DNA from: Candidatus Aegiribacteria sp. | Lineage (GTDB): Bacteria; Fermentibacterota; Fermentibacteria; Fermentibacterales; JCC-6 | NCBI GenBank assembly: GCA_030638185.1 | Contig: DAOWFD010000113.1 | Coordinates: forward strand, 1-11,803 | Direction of reading: 5' to 3' | DNA: 11,803 nt | Shown: positions 1 to 7,170 of the stretch, in pieces | How the letters are laid out: each line of letters opens with the position of its first letter | Position numbering within the stretch: the first letter of the stretch is position 1 | Notes under the pieces: generated by a model | What the model was told of the DNA's origin: nothing | The model's input: the letters and a program-made list of their open reading frames with translations, nothing else | Database searches by the model: none | Made by a program: the position numbers and the translations under genes

Positions 1-1760
1 ATCTCTATTATTACATTATCACTGTGGTCCATGTACGTTCGAACAGTGATAAGACCTTTTCTGTCATCGGGAATTGCCTGCGCGGCGTTTACAATGAGAT
101 TAACGAAGATCTGCTCTATCTTCTGCGAATTCCCGGTGAATTTTGCCAGGTCATTTCCCAGTTCAAGTACTATCTCAGCATGCTTGTGCACCTCATTTTT
201 CACCAGCCTTGTGGTAGCCTCAAGTAGAGTATTTACATCAACAGTATCAACCAGGAGCCCCTCATCCTTTCTGGCGAAACCCCTGAGTCCTTCAACAATT
301 CCCTTTATCCGTTCGGAACCGTGGGTCATATCATCAACGAGGGTCATGATATGCTCACGAAAGAAATCGTACTTGAGACGGGCTATCTTCAGATCGGGAT
401 GATCCTCACCGTATGCATCCACTATGGGCAGCATGTCCGTTATCGCCTGTTTGATAATCTTGATATTGCCCCTTATGAACTGGTTCGGATTGTTTATCTC
501 ATGGCCTATACCGCTGACCAGCTGTCCAAGTGAAGCCAGTTTGTCCGCCTGCTGTATCTGCTGTTCGTAGGTCTTCTCAAGGGTGACATCCCTGTAGAAC
601 TCCAGTATACCATCGACTTCCTCCTCCTGATTGTATACCGGAAGAGTATGGACTTCCATGAACCTGTCCCCGTCCCTTATTGTAATAGTTATGGGTGTCT
701 TATCACGCTTGATCTTTCCCAGCCTGCAGTCTCTGCATGGTGTATCCCGGTTGAAATATGTTCTGTAGCATTTATCACCGGGTTCAATATCATCTTGATT
801 GCTCATGACCACATTCCTGTTCAGGTCGATAAGCATGACTTCACCGGGAATGACCCTGAACATGGTTTCAAGGCGATGCCTTGTCTCTTCCCAGCTTCTG
901 TTGACCCTGTCCAGGTAGGAATCGGCTGAGCTGAGTTTCTGTTTCTGTTCCTCCAGATCCCTTTCCCGTTCATCGATTTCCACTTCCAGTTTTCTCAGTC
1001 GGCTGTTCAGTTCTTCCTCTTCCTCCTGCTCAAGAGCAATTCTTTCGTAAAGCTCCTTGCGCTCCAGGGCAACGCTCAGCATTCTTCCTATTTCGTTGAG
1101 CATTTTCTGCTCTTCAGGAAGATGCTCATGGGTTCCGCTGATGTATCCCACTCTTATCTCACCCTTATGTTCACCGCTGATCATGAGATCAACACTGATG
1201 TAATCATCCTCGGATGGCTGCTGACCGTATTCTTCTCCCTGGAACATGGAGTAAACAACTGCTTCGTCAGGTGTACGCATACCACGTGAAAGGTATTCGG
1301 GCAGTTTTGTGAAAAACTCCTTTATTGAGGCTGATACTTCAATCCATTCGGCAACCGAATAGAGGCAGGAGAGTTCCTTTACCCTTTCCTCCTTCTCCCA
1401 GTTACTGACCCTGCGCAGGGCATCAACCTGGGCTCCAAAGAAAAGATAGATGCCTCCATGGACACTTTCTATATATCCGACCTTCATGGGGATGGGGTAT
1501 GATTTGTCCGTTTGTGTGGTAAACAGTGCGATTACACCCCTTGCCCCTTCATGCATTTTGTCCATGGTACTTCGGAATGACTGAAGAGATTCCCCGTCAA
1601 GAATGTCATCAAGATGTGTTCCGGAAACATCGCAGTTCTCCGGTGAACAGGTCCGTTTAAGCAGCGGGCTTACGTAAACTATTTTTTCGTTCGCGTCAAC
1701 AACGAGCAGGAAATCGAAACTACTCTCAATTACTGTATACAGGCTTTCAAGGCGGATCAT
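1..1760 (-). CDS. Sensor histidine kinase, PAS-GAF-PAS-HisKA-HATPase (partial, runs off left edge)
   Basis: I translated this by hand: 586 codons are open from ATG at 1758-1760 to the window edge, with no stop. Visible domains are an N-terminal PAS (about residues 5-112, starting MIRLESLYTVIESSFDFLLV), a GAF-like domain (about 125-228), an acidic heptad-rich coiled coil (about 228-300), and a second PAS (about 305-400) with Cys331, Cys342 and Cys345 in the motif C-x10-C-x2-C. Next come a HisKA dimerisation domain with the H-box GHEINNP (phospho-acceptor His420) and the start of the HATPase domain with N-box NLIVNAAQAI (Asn558). The G-boxes lie beyond the edge. No transmembrane segment is seen, so it is probably a cytoplasmic sensor that autophosphorylates His420 and passes phosphate to an unseen receiver. 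The Cys triplet could hold a metal or sense redox state; this is inference. A modest ribosome site, AAGGGAAA, lies upstream of the chosen ATG. Confidence 0.92.
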   Translation of the reverse strand, partial: MIRLESLYTVIESSFDFLLVVDANEKIVYVSPLLKRTCSPENCDVSGTHLDDILDGESLQSFRSTMDKMHEGARGVIALFTTQTDKSYPIPMKVGYIESVHGGIYLFFGAQVDALRRVSNWEKEERVKELSCLYSVAEWIEVSASIKEFFTKLPEYLSRGMRTPDEAVVYSMFQGEEYGQQPSEDDYISVDLMISGEHKGEIRVGYISGTHEHLPEEQKMLNEIGRMLSVALERKELYERIALEQEEEEELNSRLRKLEVEIDERERDLEEQKQKLSSADSYLDRVNRSWEETRHRLETMFRVIPGEVMLIDLNRNVVMSNQDDIEPGDKCYRTYFNRDTPCRDCRLGKIKRDKTPITITIRDGDRFMEVHTLPVYNQEEEVDGILEFYRDVTLEKTYEQQIQQADKLASLGQLVSGIGHEINNPNQFIRGNIKIIKQAITDMLPIVDAYGEDHPDLKIARLKYDFFREHIMTLVDDMTHGSERIKGIVEGLRGFARKDEGLLVDTVDVNTLLEATTRLVKNEVHKHAEIVLELGNDLAKFTGNSQKIEQIFVNLIVNAAQAIPDDRKGLITVRTYMDHSDNVIIE

Positions 1761-1934
1761 CTGTATTTCCCTTCAATCAGGATATTCGGAGATTCCTGTA
1801 ATTCAGTCCATTAGATGTGGAATTGGGGCATGACCGTCAAGCACCAGCTTATGTCAGAAAATCGCTTCATATGTATATTGATGCATTAGTGTCCGGATAC
1901 GATTAACCGGAATTCGGAAGAGGGGTTTCTGAGG
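1761..1934. promoter_or_regulatory. Divergent intergenic region between the kinase and the glycosyltransferase
   Basis: These 174 bases separate two divergently transcribed genes and must hold both promoters. On the minus strand, TTGACG (1835-1840) and TCTAAT (1810-1815) are possible -35/-10 boxes, but the spacer is 19 bases. On the plus strand, TTGATG (1878-1883) and TACGAT (1898-1903) are only 14 apart, which is too short for a standard sigma-70 promoter. The sequence AGAGGGG at about 1919-1925 is a good Shine-Dalgarno for the glycosyltransferase ATG at 1935. No clear operator palindrome was found. Confidence 0.3.
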
Positions 1935-2969
1935 ATGAAGATTCTCTGGCATATCTCATCCCACGGATGGGGCCATGCTGCAAGACAGCGTGAACTGATA
2001 AGTACTTATACTCAGGCGTATCCTCACAGCAGGATAATTATTGCTTCGGATGTCCCCACCTGGTTCTGGAAGGGTTTGAATATCGAAGAAATTCACTGCG
2101 GATCTCCCTCCCCGATTGTATCCGAGACAGGAGGAGACATCGATACGGATAAATCCCGCAGGGATCTTACACGCTTTCTCGCATCAGCGGGTTCCAACAT
2201 TGAGGATGAGATCAGGTTTCAGGAGACTGTCAGGCCGGATATGGTGATAACCGACATTGATCCTCTGCCGGTTGCGGCAGCAGCTGAAAGGTCTGTTCCC
2301 GCTGTGGGAATAGGAAATTTCACATGGGACTGGATAATGGGAGAACTGTTTCCGGATATTCTCGATGATATCCGGAGCATAAGTAAGTTATACAGGAGAG
2401 GAACCTATCTCAGGCTCCCTCTTGGCCCCCGCTTCAGCCCATTCAATCAAACTGTCAAAGTTCCTCTTCTGAGGAGCGGGTCCGAGGGTGATCCCGAAAA
2501 GGCGCAAAGCATTCTGCCGGAGCGAAGGATCTGCCTGGTGGCACTTAGAGAGCTGCCTTCAGGGAGAGTATTGAAAGTACCTGAAGAATTTCTACCTGTG
2601 TCTTCAACCCCTGAACCTCTTGCGGAAGGCATCTACAATATCTCGCCGGAGAAACTTTCAGACCTGCGTCTTACATTCTCAGATATCATGGCCGCTTCTG
2701 ATGTAGTGGTTTCAAAGGCCGGTTATGGAGTCGTATCCCAGATACTCGCCATGGGGAAACCATGTGTTCTTCTGAAGGGAAGATCTTTTCCTGAGGAACC
2801 GTATCTTCTGGAGCCGCTGCGGGACAGGGCTGCCACACGACTTCTGGACCGGTCCGAAACGGACCTTCTTTCTGATGCGATAATAAGTGCAGCCAGCACC
2901 ACCGCTCCGCCACCTGTACGGAGCAACGGGGCTGATTTCATCGTATCCGGAGGATATCTTAAATCCTGA
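1935..2969 (+). CDS. Glycosyltransferase-like protein of the L-arabinokinase N-terminal type
   Basis: The 344-residue protein has a GT-B fold signature. It starts with a Rossmann strand and the glycine/histidine loop GWGHAARQ (residues 11-18). It continues with an acidic strand ending VITDIDPLPVAAAA (104-117), the conserved NFTWDW (128-133), and a C-terminal nucleotide-sugar-binding region SKAGYGVVSQ (260-269) followed by GRSFPEEPYLLEP. The same order (G-x-GHA-x-R, D-x-x-P-x-A-A-A, NF-W/S-WD, LRLP) occurs in the N-terminal half of plant L-arabinokinase (ARA1) and in bacterial stand-alone relatives. No kinase domain follows here. No signal peptide or membrane segment is seen, so it should be cytoplasmic. 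The sugar donor and acceptor are unknown. Assignment to the GT-B superfamily is strong; the exact reaction is not known. Start chosen at ATG 1935, 9 bases after an AGAGGGG ribosome site. Its stop lies inside the last codons of the convergent ABC permease gene. Confidence 0.8.
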   Translation: MKILWHISSHGWGHAARQRELISTYTQAYPHSRIIIASDVPTWFWKGLNIEEIHCGSPSPIVSETGGDIDTDKSRRDLTRFLASAGSNIEDEIRFQETVRPDMVITDIDPLPVAAAAERSVPAVGIGNFTWDWIMGELFPDILDDIRSISKLYRRGTYLRLPLGPRFSPFNQTVKVPLLRSGSEGDPEKAQSILPERRICLVALRELPSGRVLKVPEEFLPVSSTPEPLAEGIYNISPEKLSDLRLTFSDIMAASDVVVSKAGYGVVSQILAMGKPCVLLKGRSFPEEPYLLEPLRDRAATRLLDRSETDLLSDAIISAASTTAPPPVRSNGADFIVSGGYLKS

Positions 2970-4188
2970 AAAGTATCTTTTCGCTGCTGAACATTCTCAG
3001 TGTCAGATATATCAGAATCGCCGCAAATATGATACTGGATAGGAATGCAGTTACGATGCTGTTCCAACTCGCGCTCCGCATGAATATTTCCTTGAGAACA
3101 AGCAGAGAATTGATGATGGGGGTTGAAAGCATCCACCTCGGAGCCACATCTCCGGTCTGCATGGTTGCCATTCCCATGATCATGACCACGAAGTAAACGG
3201 GCATGATCATTCCATTGCCCTCTTTTGTATTCCTGGCGAAAGTTGATACGATGAGAACCATGCTGGCCACCAGAACAGCAAGAGGAATTAGCACTATTGC
3301 GAACTGGAGGACATGAAGTGAGCTCATGCTGTAGCTCGAGATGGCGGCACCCGACGAACCGAACATTCCCATGAAATATCTTGACCCGATGATAAGACCG
3401 ATCACTGAACTTGCAGCTCCGACTATCGCGGCTATCATCACGGATATCATCTTGCCGATAACTATGGAAAGCCTGCTGACCTGGTTAACCAGGATCACAG
3501 CCAGAGTTCCCCTCTCCTTTTCACCGGCAACCGTATCAAGCCCAACTTTCATGGAATTCACAAAGAGGTAAATAATTATGAAGAAGGGAAGGAGAATACT
3601 GATTATCTTTCCAATTACACTGCCTTCCTTTGCAAGATCGTACTGCAGCGGAACTTCGTTTATTGTAAATACGGTAAGTATCTCCTCCGACAGGTCTCGC
3701 TCAAGGATTCTCTCTCTGACTATATCTCCGTTGAGTGAATCCATGACTTCGCTCATTCTGCTATAGGCGTGCTGTGAGTAATCTGCAGTGGAATTGAAAT
3801 AAACAGCGATGTCGAAAGTACTGCATCCTGCCAGGCTTTCATGAAAATGATCGGGCATTACCAGGAGGAGTTCCTTTTCCTTCTCGGTTATCGCCAGTTT
3901 TACGGAATCAATCTCGCTTGACTGTATTATCTCAAGGTCCGTGTTGATCGTTGAAAATGCCTCAATGAAGGGGCCCATAAAATCTTCGTTACCGACTCCT
4001 TCGTAAATGCAGATAGTCGATCTGAATGAAGTGATATCCGAATCCCTGGACGCACCCATCTTTGCCATTACCGAGTACATCACCGGGAGCATGAGAAGAG
4101 GCAGGAGTACCAGCATAGCCACCATACGTCTGTCAGTAAAAATTCGCCTGAGCTCTTTCTTCAGAATGATAATGCTGTCACTAAACAT
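2959..4188 (-). CDS. ABC-2 type exporter permease, NatB-like
   Basis: This 409-residue membrane protein has the NatB layout: a short cytoplasmic N-terminus rich in basic residues (KKELRRIFTDRR), a first membrane helix (about 23-44), a long extracytoplasmic domain (about 45-190), then about five helices (roughly 190-212, 240-268, 288-316, 327-346, 376-398). The cytoplasmic coupling motif GEKERGTL (222-229), typical of ABC-2 permeases, follows the second helix. It should form the membrane channel for the ATPase encoded just upstream. The two genes overlap by 8 bases, so translation is probably coupled. The ATG at 4186-4188 has a strong ribosome site, GGGAGGTG (4193-4200). The substrate cannot be told from sequence; B. 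subtilis NatAB exports sodium, but this fold also serves peptides and antibiotics. The 3' end overlaps the convergent glycosyltransferase gene by 11 bases. Confidence 0.88.
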   Translation of the reverse strand: MFSDSIIILKKELRRIFTDRRMVAMLVLLPLLMLPVMYSVMAKMGASRDSDITSFRSTICIYEGVGNEDFMGPFIEAFSTINTDLEIIQSSEIDSVKLAITEKEKELLLVMPDHFHESLAGCSTFDIAVYFNSTADYSQHAYSRMSEVMDSLNGDIVRERILERDLSEEILTVFTINEVPLQYDLAKEGSVIGKIISILLPFFIIIYLFVNSMKVGLDTVAGEKERGTLAVILVNQVSRLSIVIGKMISVMIAAIVGAASSVIGLIIGSRYFMGMFGSSGAAISSYSMSSLHVLQFAIVLIPLAVLVASMVLIVSTFARNTKEGNGMIMPVYFVVMIMGMATMQTGDVAPRWMLSTPIINSLLVLKEIFMRSASWNSIVTAFLSSIIFAAILIYLTLRMFSSEKILFRI

Positions 4189-4948
4189 GGTTCACCTCCC
4201 CCTCCGTTCCTGGAAGGATGTAACCGAAGAATACATCCTCAAGATCATCCGAGGAATTGCGTTCAAGAATATTCTTCAGTGAACCAAGCTCTTTCAGCTC
4301 ACCTTCAACCAGTATCCCGAATCTGTCACAGAGTTTTTCCGCCACATGCATGATATGGGTGGATATTACTATAGTCTTTCCCTCTTTGGCATACTTACTC
4401 AGGAAATCTGTAACAGACTTGGATGTAATTACATCCAGTCCGTTGGTCGGCTCATCGAAAATGATTACCTCAGGGTCATGTATAAGGCTTATGGCGATCG
4501 CTGTTTTCTGCTTCATGCCCGTGGAAAGCTTATCAATCTTCTTCTGGATGAAATCCGTCATCTGCAATTCGTTGAAAAGGTATTCTTTCCGTAACTGTAT
4601 GTCTTTCTTGCTCATCTTATTGAGGGCGCCAAAATAATCCATCATGTAATCGGGAGTGAAAAAGCCGTCGAGTTTCATGTCCGATGTAAGGAAACCAATC
4701 CTGGACCTGATGGCTTTCTCATCATCCAGCACATTGTGTTGGTCTATGTATACGTTACCGCTGGTTGGCTTTATCAGAGTGGATATGCATCTCAGAGTAG
4801 TAGTCTTTCCGGCTCCGTTGGGTCCCAGGAGTCCGAAAATCTCACCCGGGCTGCATTCAAAGGAGACATCCTTGACCGCTTCAACGGTTTCTGTAACGTT
4901 CTTTTTCCTGTTCTTGTACACTTTGCGAAGATTTTCAACCCTTAGCAA
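4181..4948 (-). CDS. ABC exporter ATP-binding protein, NatA-like (TTG start)
   Basis: The 255-residue ATPase powers the partner permease. Walker A is GPNGAGKTT (42-50), the signature is LSTGMKQK (141-148, a Gly-to-Thr variant of LSGGM), Walker B is VIIFDEP (161-167), the D-loop is GLD (170-172) and the switch histidine is H198. The Q-loop region reads FLTSDMKLDGFFTPD, without the usual Gln, as I recall is seen in some NatA relatives. The C-terminal extension after residue 215 is short. Start: the only plausible in-frame initiator is TTG at 4946-4948. It is supported by the purine-rich site AAAGGGGG 5 bases upstream; the ATG at 4951-4953 is out of frame and hits a stop after two codons. It is the first gene of the two-gene operon, and a promoter candidate lies 44 bases upstream. 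Confidence 0.9.
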   Translation of the reverse strand: MLRVENLRKVYKNRKKNVTETVEAVKDVSFECSPGEIFGLLGPNGAGKTTTLRCISTLIKPTSGNVYIDQHNVLDDEKAIRSRIGFLTSDMKLDGFFTPDYMMDYFGALNKMSKKDIQLRKEYLFNELQMTDFIQKKIDKLSTGMKQKTAIAISLIHDPEVIIFDEPTNGLDVITSKSVTDFLSKYAKEGKTIVISTHIMHVAEKLCDRFGILVEGELKELGSLKNILERNSSDDLEDVFFGYILPGTEGEVNHV

Positions 4949-4953
4949 TTCAT

Positions 4954-4961
4954 CCCCCTTT
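4954..4961 (-). promoter_or_regulatory. Ribosome binding site that fixes the NatA-like TTG start
   Basis: On the minus strand this reads AAAGGGGG, 5 bases before the TTG at 4948. It supports the unusual start codon, since no in-frame ATG lies between it and the promoter candidate. Confidence 0.6.
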
Positions 4962-4991
4962 GTTGCTACCCAAAGTAAACCTGAGTATTGA

Positions 4992-5020
4992 ATAATAGGG
5001 ACGGAGGGATTTTAATGCAA
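4992..5020 (-). promoter_or_regulatory. Candidate sigma-70 promoter of the ABC exporter operon, inside the left repeat
   Basis: On the minus strand, TTGCAT (5015-5020) and TATTAT (4992-4997) are separated by exactly 17 bases. The predicted start is near 4985, giving a leader of about 37 bases before the NatA TTG. The 17-base spacer is the repeat core (complement of GGGACGGAGGG), so the mobile-element repeat itself seems to supply the promoter. The second repeat copy has a weaker version of the same arrangement: TTTGAA (5065-5070), 17 bases, TATTTT (5042-5047). Confidence 0.45.
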
Positions 5021-5093
5021 ATTTGTAAATAAAATTACTTAAAAATAGGAACGGAGGGATTTTATTCAAATTCATTAAATAATTTGATCTAAC
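4994..5093 (+). repeat. Two tandem imperfect copies of a ~50-base element-end repeat (core GGGACGGAGGG)
   Basis: Unit 1 (from 4994) and unit 2 (from 5044) start AATAGG-G/A-ACGGAGGGATTTT, differing at one of the first 20 positions. They then share CAAATT and TAAATAA spaced almost alike, with one single-base shift. An inverted copy of the core lies at 7693-7715 at the far side of the transposase/protease block. Position just upstream of an IS200-like transposase suggests these are its element ends or REP-like sites. The stretch is AT-rich outside the core. Confidence 0.75.
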
Positions 5094-5110
5094 TGAATCT
5101 CAGAATGGGG

Positions 5111-5138
5111 TTGACAAATATAGCGATATTAGTATACA
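5111..5138 (+). promoter_or_regulatory. Candidate sigma-70 promoter of the transposase, very close to the start codon
   Basis: TTGACA (5111-5116, consensus) and TATACA (5133-5138) are 16 bases apart. Transcription would start near 5145, downstream of the ATG at 5140 and about 4 bases before the ATG at 5149. No Shine-Dalgarno sequence is visible before either ATG. A leaderless or nearly leaderless transcript would keep transposase expression low. Confidence 0.5.
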
Positions 5139-5148
5139 TATGTTTAGT

Positions 5149-5835
5149 ATGTCAAGATCAGCGAGAGTTGTAGTACCGGGAATCCCTCATCACATTGTCC
5201 AGCGTGGGAACAGAAACCAGACTGTTTTCTTCTCTGATTCCGACAGATACATGTATGCCCTAATGTTAAGAAAGGCGGCTGGTGAGTGTGCTGTATCTTT
5301 CCTCTCCTGGTGTCTGATGGATAATCATGTTCATTTAATCGCTATTCCAGAGATGGAGAAATCCTTCGCTTCCTGTTTCAGGAAAGCTCACTCTCAATAT
5401 GCATATTACGTTAACAGACAATATGAGTGGAGGGGTCATCTATGGCAATGCAGATTCCATTCAAGCCCGCTTGGGCCTTCATATCTCTACAATGCCATAC
5501 GTTATGTCGAACAAAATCCAGTCCGCGCGGAAATGACCTTGAACCCATGGGATTATAGATGGTCAAGCGCAGCTTTTCACACAGGTCACAGAAAGCATGA
5601 TCTTCTAGTAAACAGAGACTCGGATATTCACATTGATATTGAAAACTGGCAGGAGTATCTATCCATTGACCCGGAAACAATCCAGATACTTAAAATCCGT
5701 AAAGCGGCACAAATGAACAGTCCTGTGGGAAGATACTGGTTCCTGAAACGAATGGTGAACACTCACGGGATGAATGCAGTTCCTCGAAAAAGAGGGCGCC
5801 CTCGCAAATACCCTGATCACAATCTTTTATCATGA
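5149..5835 (+). CDS. REP-associated tyrosine transposase (RAYT, IS200-like Y1_Tnp family)
   Basis: The product is 228 residues from ATG 5149 (231 from ATG 5140). I prefer 5149 because MSRSARVVVPGIPHHIVQRG matches where family members begin and because the promoter candidate puts the transcript start after 5140. Numbering from 5149, the HUH metal-binding motif is DNHVHLI (His60, His62) and the nucleophilic tyrosine is in RYVEQNPVRA (Tyr119). The N-terminal PHHIVQRGNR and the WRGHLWQCRFHS segment are also typical. The C-terminus PRKRGRPRK (about 212-220) resembles an AT-hook. The family cuts and rejoins single-stranded DNA at short palindromic REP sequences and is usually a single-copy domesticated gene. 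All key residues are present, so the enzyme looks intact. It converges on the M48 protease gene, 93 bases away. Confidence 0.93.
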   Translation: MSRSARVVVPGIPHHIVQRGNRNQTVFFSDSDRYMYALMLRKAAGECAVSFLSWCLMDNHVHLIAIPEMEKSFASCFRKAHSQYAYYVNRQYEWRGHLWQCRFHSSPLGPSYLYNAIRYVEQNPVRAEMTLNPWDYRWSSAAFHTGHRKHDLLVNRDSDIHIDIENWQEYLSIDPETIQILKIRKAAQMNSPVGRYWFLKRMVNTHGMNAVPRKRGRPRKYPDHNLLS

Positions 5836-5885
5836 ATCTTGCAAGCGATTTGACGGAGGCATTTTTACTCGCTATTGCAGATTAT
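5777..5885 (+). repeat. Transposase 3' tail and following hairpin, direct repeat copy 1
   Basis: These 109 bases cover the last codons of the transposase and 50 bases past its stop. They recur at 7573-7681 with only scattered substitutions and two compensating 2-base indels. The noncoding part holds an imperfect inverted repeat, GCAAGCGA (5841-5848) against TCGCTATTGC (5869-5878), with GACGGAGG (5852-5859) in the loop. That loop matches the core of the block-end repeats. Conservation beyond the stop codon indicates that this hairpin belongs to the mobile unit, probably as a REP-like site. The longer pairing AATCTTG (5835-5841) with CAAGATT (5907-5913) encloses it. Confidence 0.8.
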
Positions 5886-5912
5886 CAGAGACGGAAATCT
5901 CCGATTCAAGAT

Positions 5913-5941
5913 TGAAACAAGTGTCATGTCAAACATCGTTG
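5913..5941 (+). repeat. Short direct repeat copy 1, spanning the M48 gene stop
   Basis: The stretch TGAAACA...GTCAAACATCGTTG recurs at 7412-7438. The last 14 bases are identical and the upstream half is similar with 2 bases missing in copy 2. Copy 1 includes the stop and last three codons of the protease gene; copy 2 lies in its upstream region. Confidence 0.55.
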
Positions 5942-7170
5942 TCATTTATAGCTTCCAGTCGCTTGAGCAAGGTTGGATGTGAATAATTGAAGAATACATA
6001 CAGGGGGTGTGGAGTTAGATTGCTTAGATTATTAACATACAGTTTTTTCAGAGCATCACACGTAAGCACATGATCATAGTGAACAACGGCAAATTCATCT
6101 GCCTGATACTCATACTTTCTGCTAACGGCATTTATTATCACCCCGAACACCGTTGAAATCGGAGAATACAGAATTACAAAAATGAGAAGTCCTATATGGA
6201 ATGTCGGTTTACTAATTCCAAGTGCAAGGGAAAGTAATGGACTATCGATGAACAAAGACAGCAAAAACAACATGAAGCCAGTCTGTATAACTGACAGACC
6301 AATACCGATCAGAGTGTGTTTCTTCTTATAGTGCCCTACTTCATGAGCCAATACTGCTACAATTTCCTCGTCTGAGAGGTCATTGATCAGCGTATCATAC
6401 AATACTATACGTTTCCTGGATCCCAAACCAGTAAAATACGCATCCAACTTAGTCGACCTTTTAGAACTATTAATAACGTAGATATTATCCAGTTTAAAAT
6501 CGGCTTCCCTACTGAACGCTTCTATTTTACTCCTTAACTCTCCTTCCTCTAGTGGAGTTTGTTTATTAAATAAGGGTACGATCAGATTCGAGTAGAACAT
6601 TGCCATAAAAATCGTGAAGAAACCTATTGCGCCCCAGGCGTAGAGCCAGAAATACTCGCCAGCCCAGATAAAGAACCAGATAACCAGAGCAAGAAGCCCT
6701 CCTCCAAGAACAGCATCCTGAAGCCAGCCTTTCAGGATATCCAGAATAAATGTCTTACTGGTTGTTTTATTAAAACCAAATCGCTCTTCAATATGAAAAG
6801 TCCGATAATATTTAAATGGAATTCCCAGTATACTGCTTCCGAACATCAGAATTCCAAAAAATATCAATGCTTGAAGAATAGGATGATGTACAGCGGAGAC
6901 CGCAAAAGCATTAACAAGTGCAAAACCATTAAGTAAGAACATAAGCAACATAGTAACCAGATTAAATGTACTCGCTACCTGCCTGAACTTGAATTTCACT
7001 CTCTCATAATTCTGCTGTTTGCTGTATTTCTCCTGATCATATATTCCCTTGAGCGATTCAGGTAGACTATCACTCCATCTGCTTCTGTTCAGAATATCCA
7101 GAAACCTTTCAAGCAGAAAATCAAACAGAATTACCCCGATAATGATGTATAGCAATGTCTGTGCTGTCAT
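5929..7170 (-). CDS. Integral-membrane M48 metalloprotease, Ste24/CaaX-protease type
   Basis: The 413-residue protein has the M48A layout: an N-terminal multi-helix region (helices about 5-22, 70-92, 99-118, 150-172, 175-200), then the catalytic domain. The zinc site is HEVGH (276-280: His276, Glu277 catalytic, His280), with the third ligand Glu354 in KYEYQADEF and the conserved Asp358 four residues on. Two further hydrophobic segments (about 286-309 and 324-347) lie between the motifs, as in Ste24. Length fits the family (about 400-480). Such proteases cleave membrane or lipidated proteins from the cytoplasmic side; a CaaX substrate in a bacterium is unlikely and the true substrate is unknown. 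Codons and composition are AT-richer than the neighbours, and it sits between two copies of a transposase tail, so transfer is likely. ATG at 7168-7170 has only a weak AGAGAG ribosome site. Confidence 0.92.
   Translation of the reverse strand: MTAQTLLYIIIGVILFDFLLERFLDILNRSRWSDSLPESLKGIYDQEKYSKQQNYERVKFKFRQVASTFNLVTMLLMFLLNGFALVNAFAVSAVHHPILQALIFFGILMFGSSILGIPFKYYRTFHIEERFGFNKTTSKTFILDILKGWLQDAVLGGGLLALVIWFFIWAGEYFWLYAWGAIGFFTIFMAMFYSNLIVPLFNKQTPLEEGELRSKIEAFSREADFKLDNIYVINSSKRSTKLDAYFTGLGSRKRIVLYDTLINDLSDEEIVAVLAHEVGHYKKKHTLIGIGLSVIQTGFMLFLLSLFIDSPLLSLALGISKPTFHIGLLIFVILYSPISTVFGVIINAVSRKYEYQADEFAVVHYDHVLTCDALKKLYVNNLSNLTPHPLYVFFNYSHPTLLKRLEAINDNDV

Noticed and set aside
24..929. Plus-strand open frames of 67-123 codons across the left edge.
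   Set aside because: They lie antisense to the histidine kinase, whose minus-strand reading shows clear PAS, H-box and N-box motifs.
4994..5093. CRISPR-like tandem repeat.
   Set aside because: Only two units, no unique spacers of constant length and no cas genes.
5836..5928. Bidirectional terminator between the transposase and the protease.
   Set aside because: Inverted repeats exist, but neither stem is followed by a T-run on either strand; the structure is better explained as the transposase-associated repeat.
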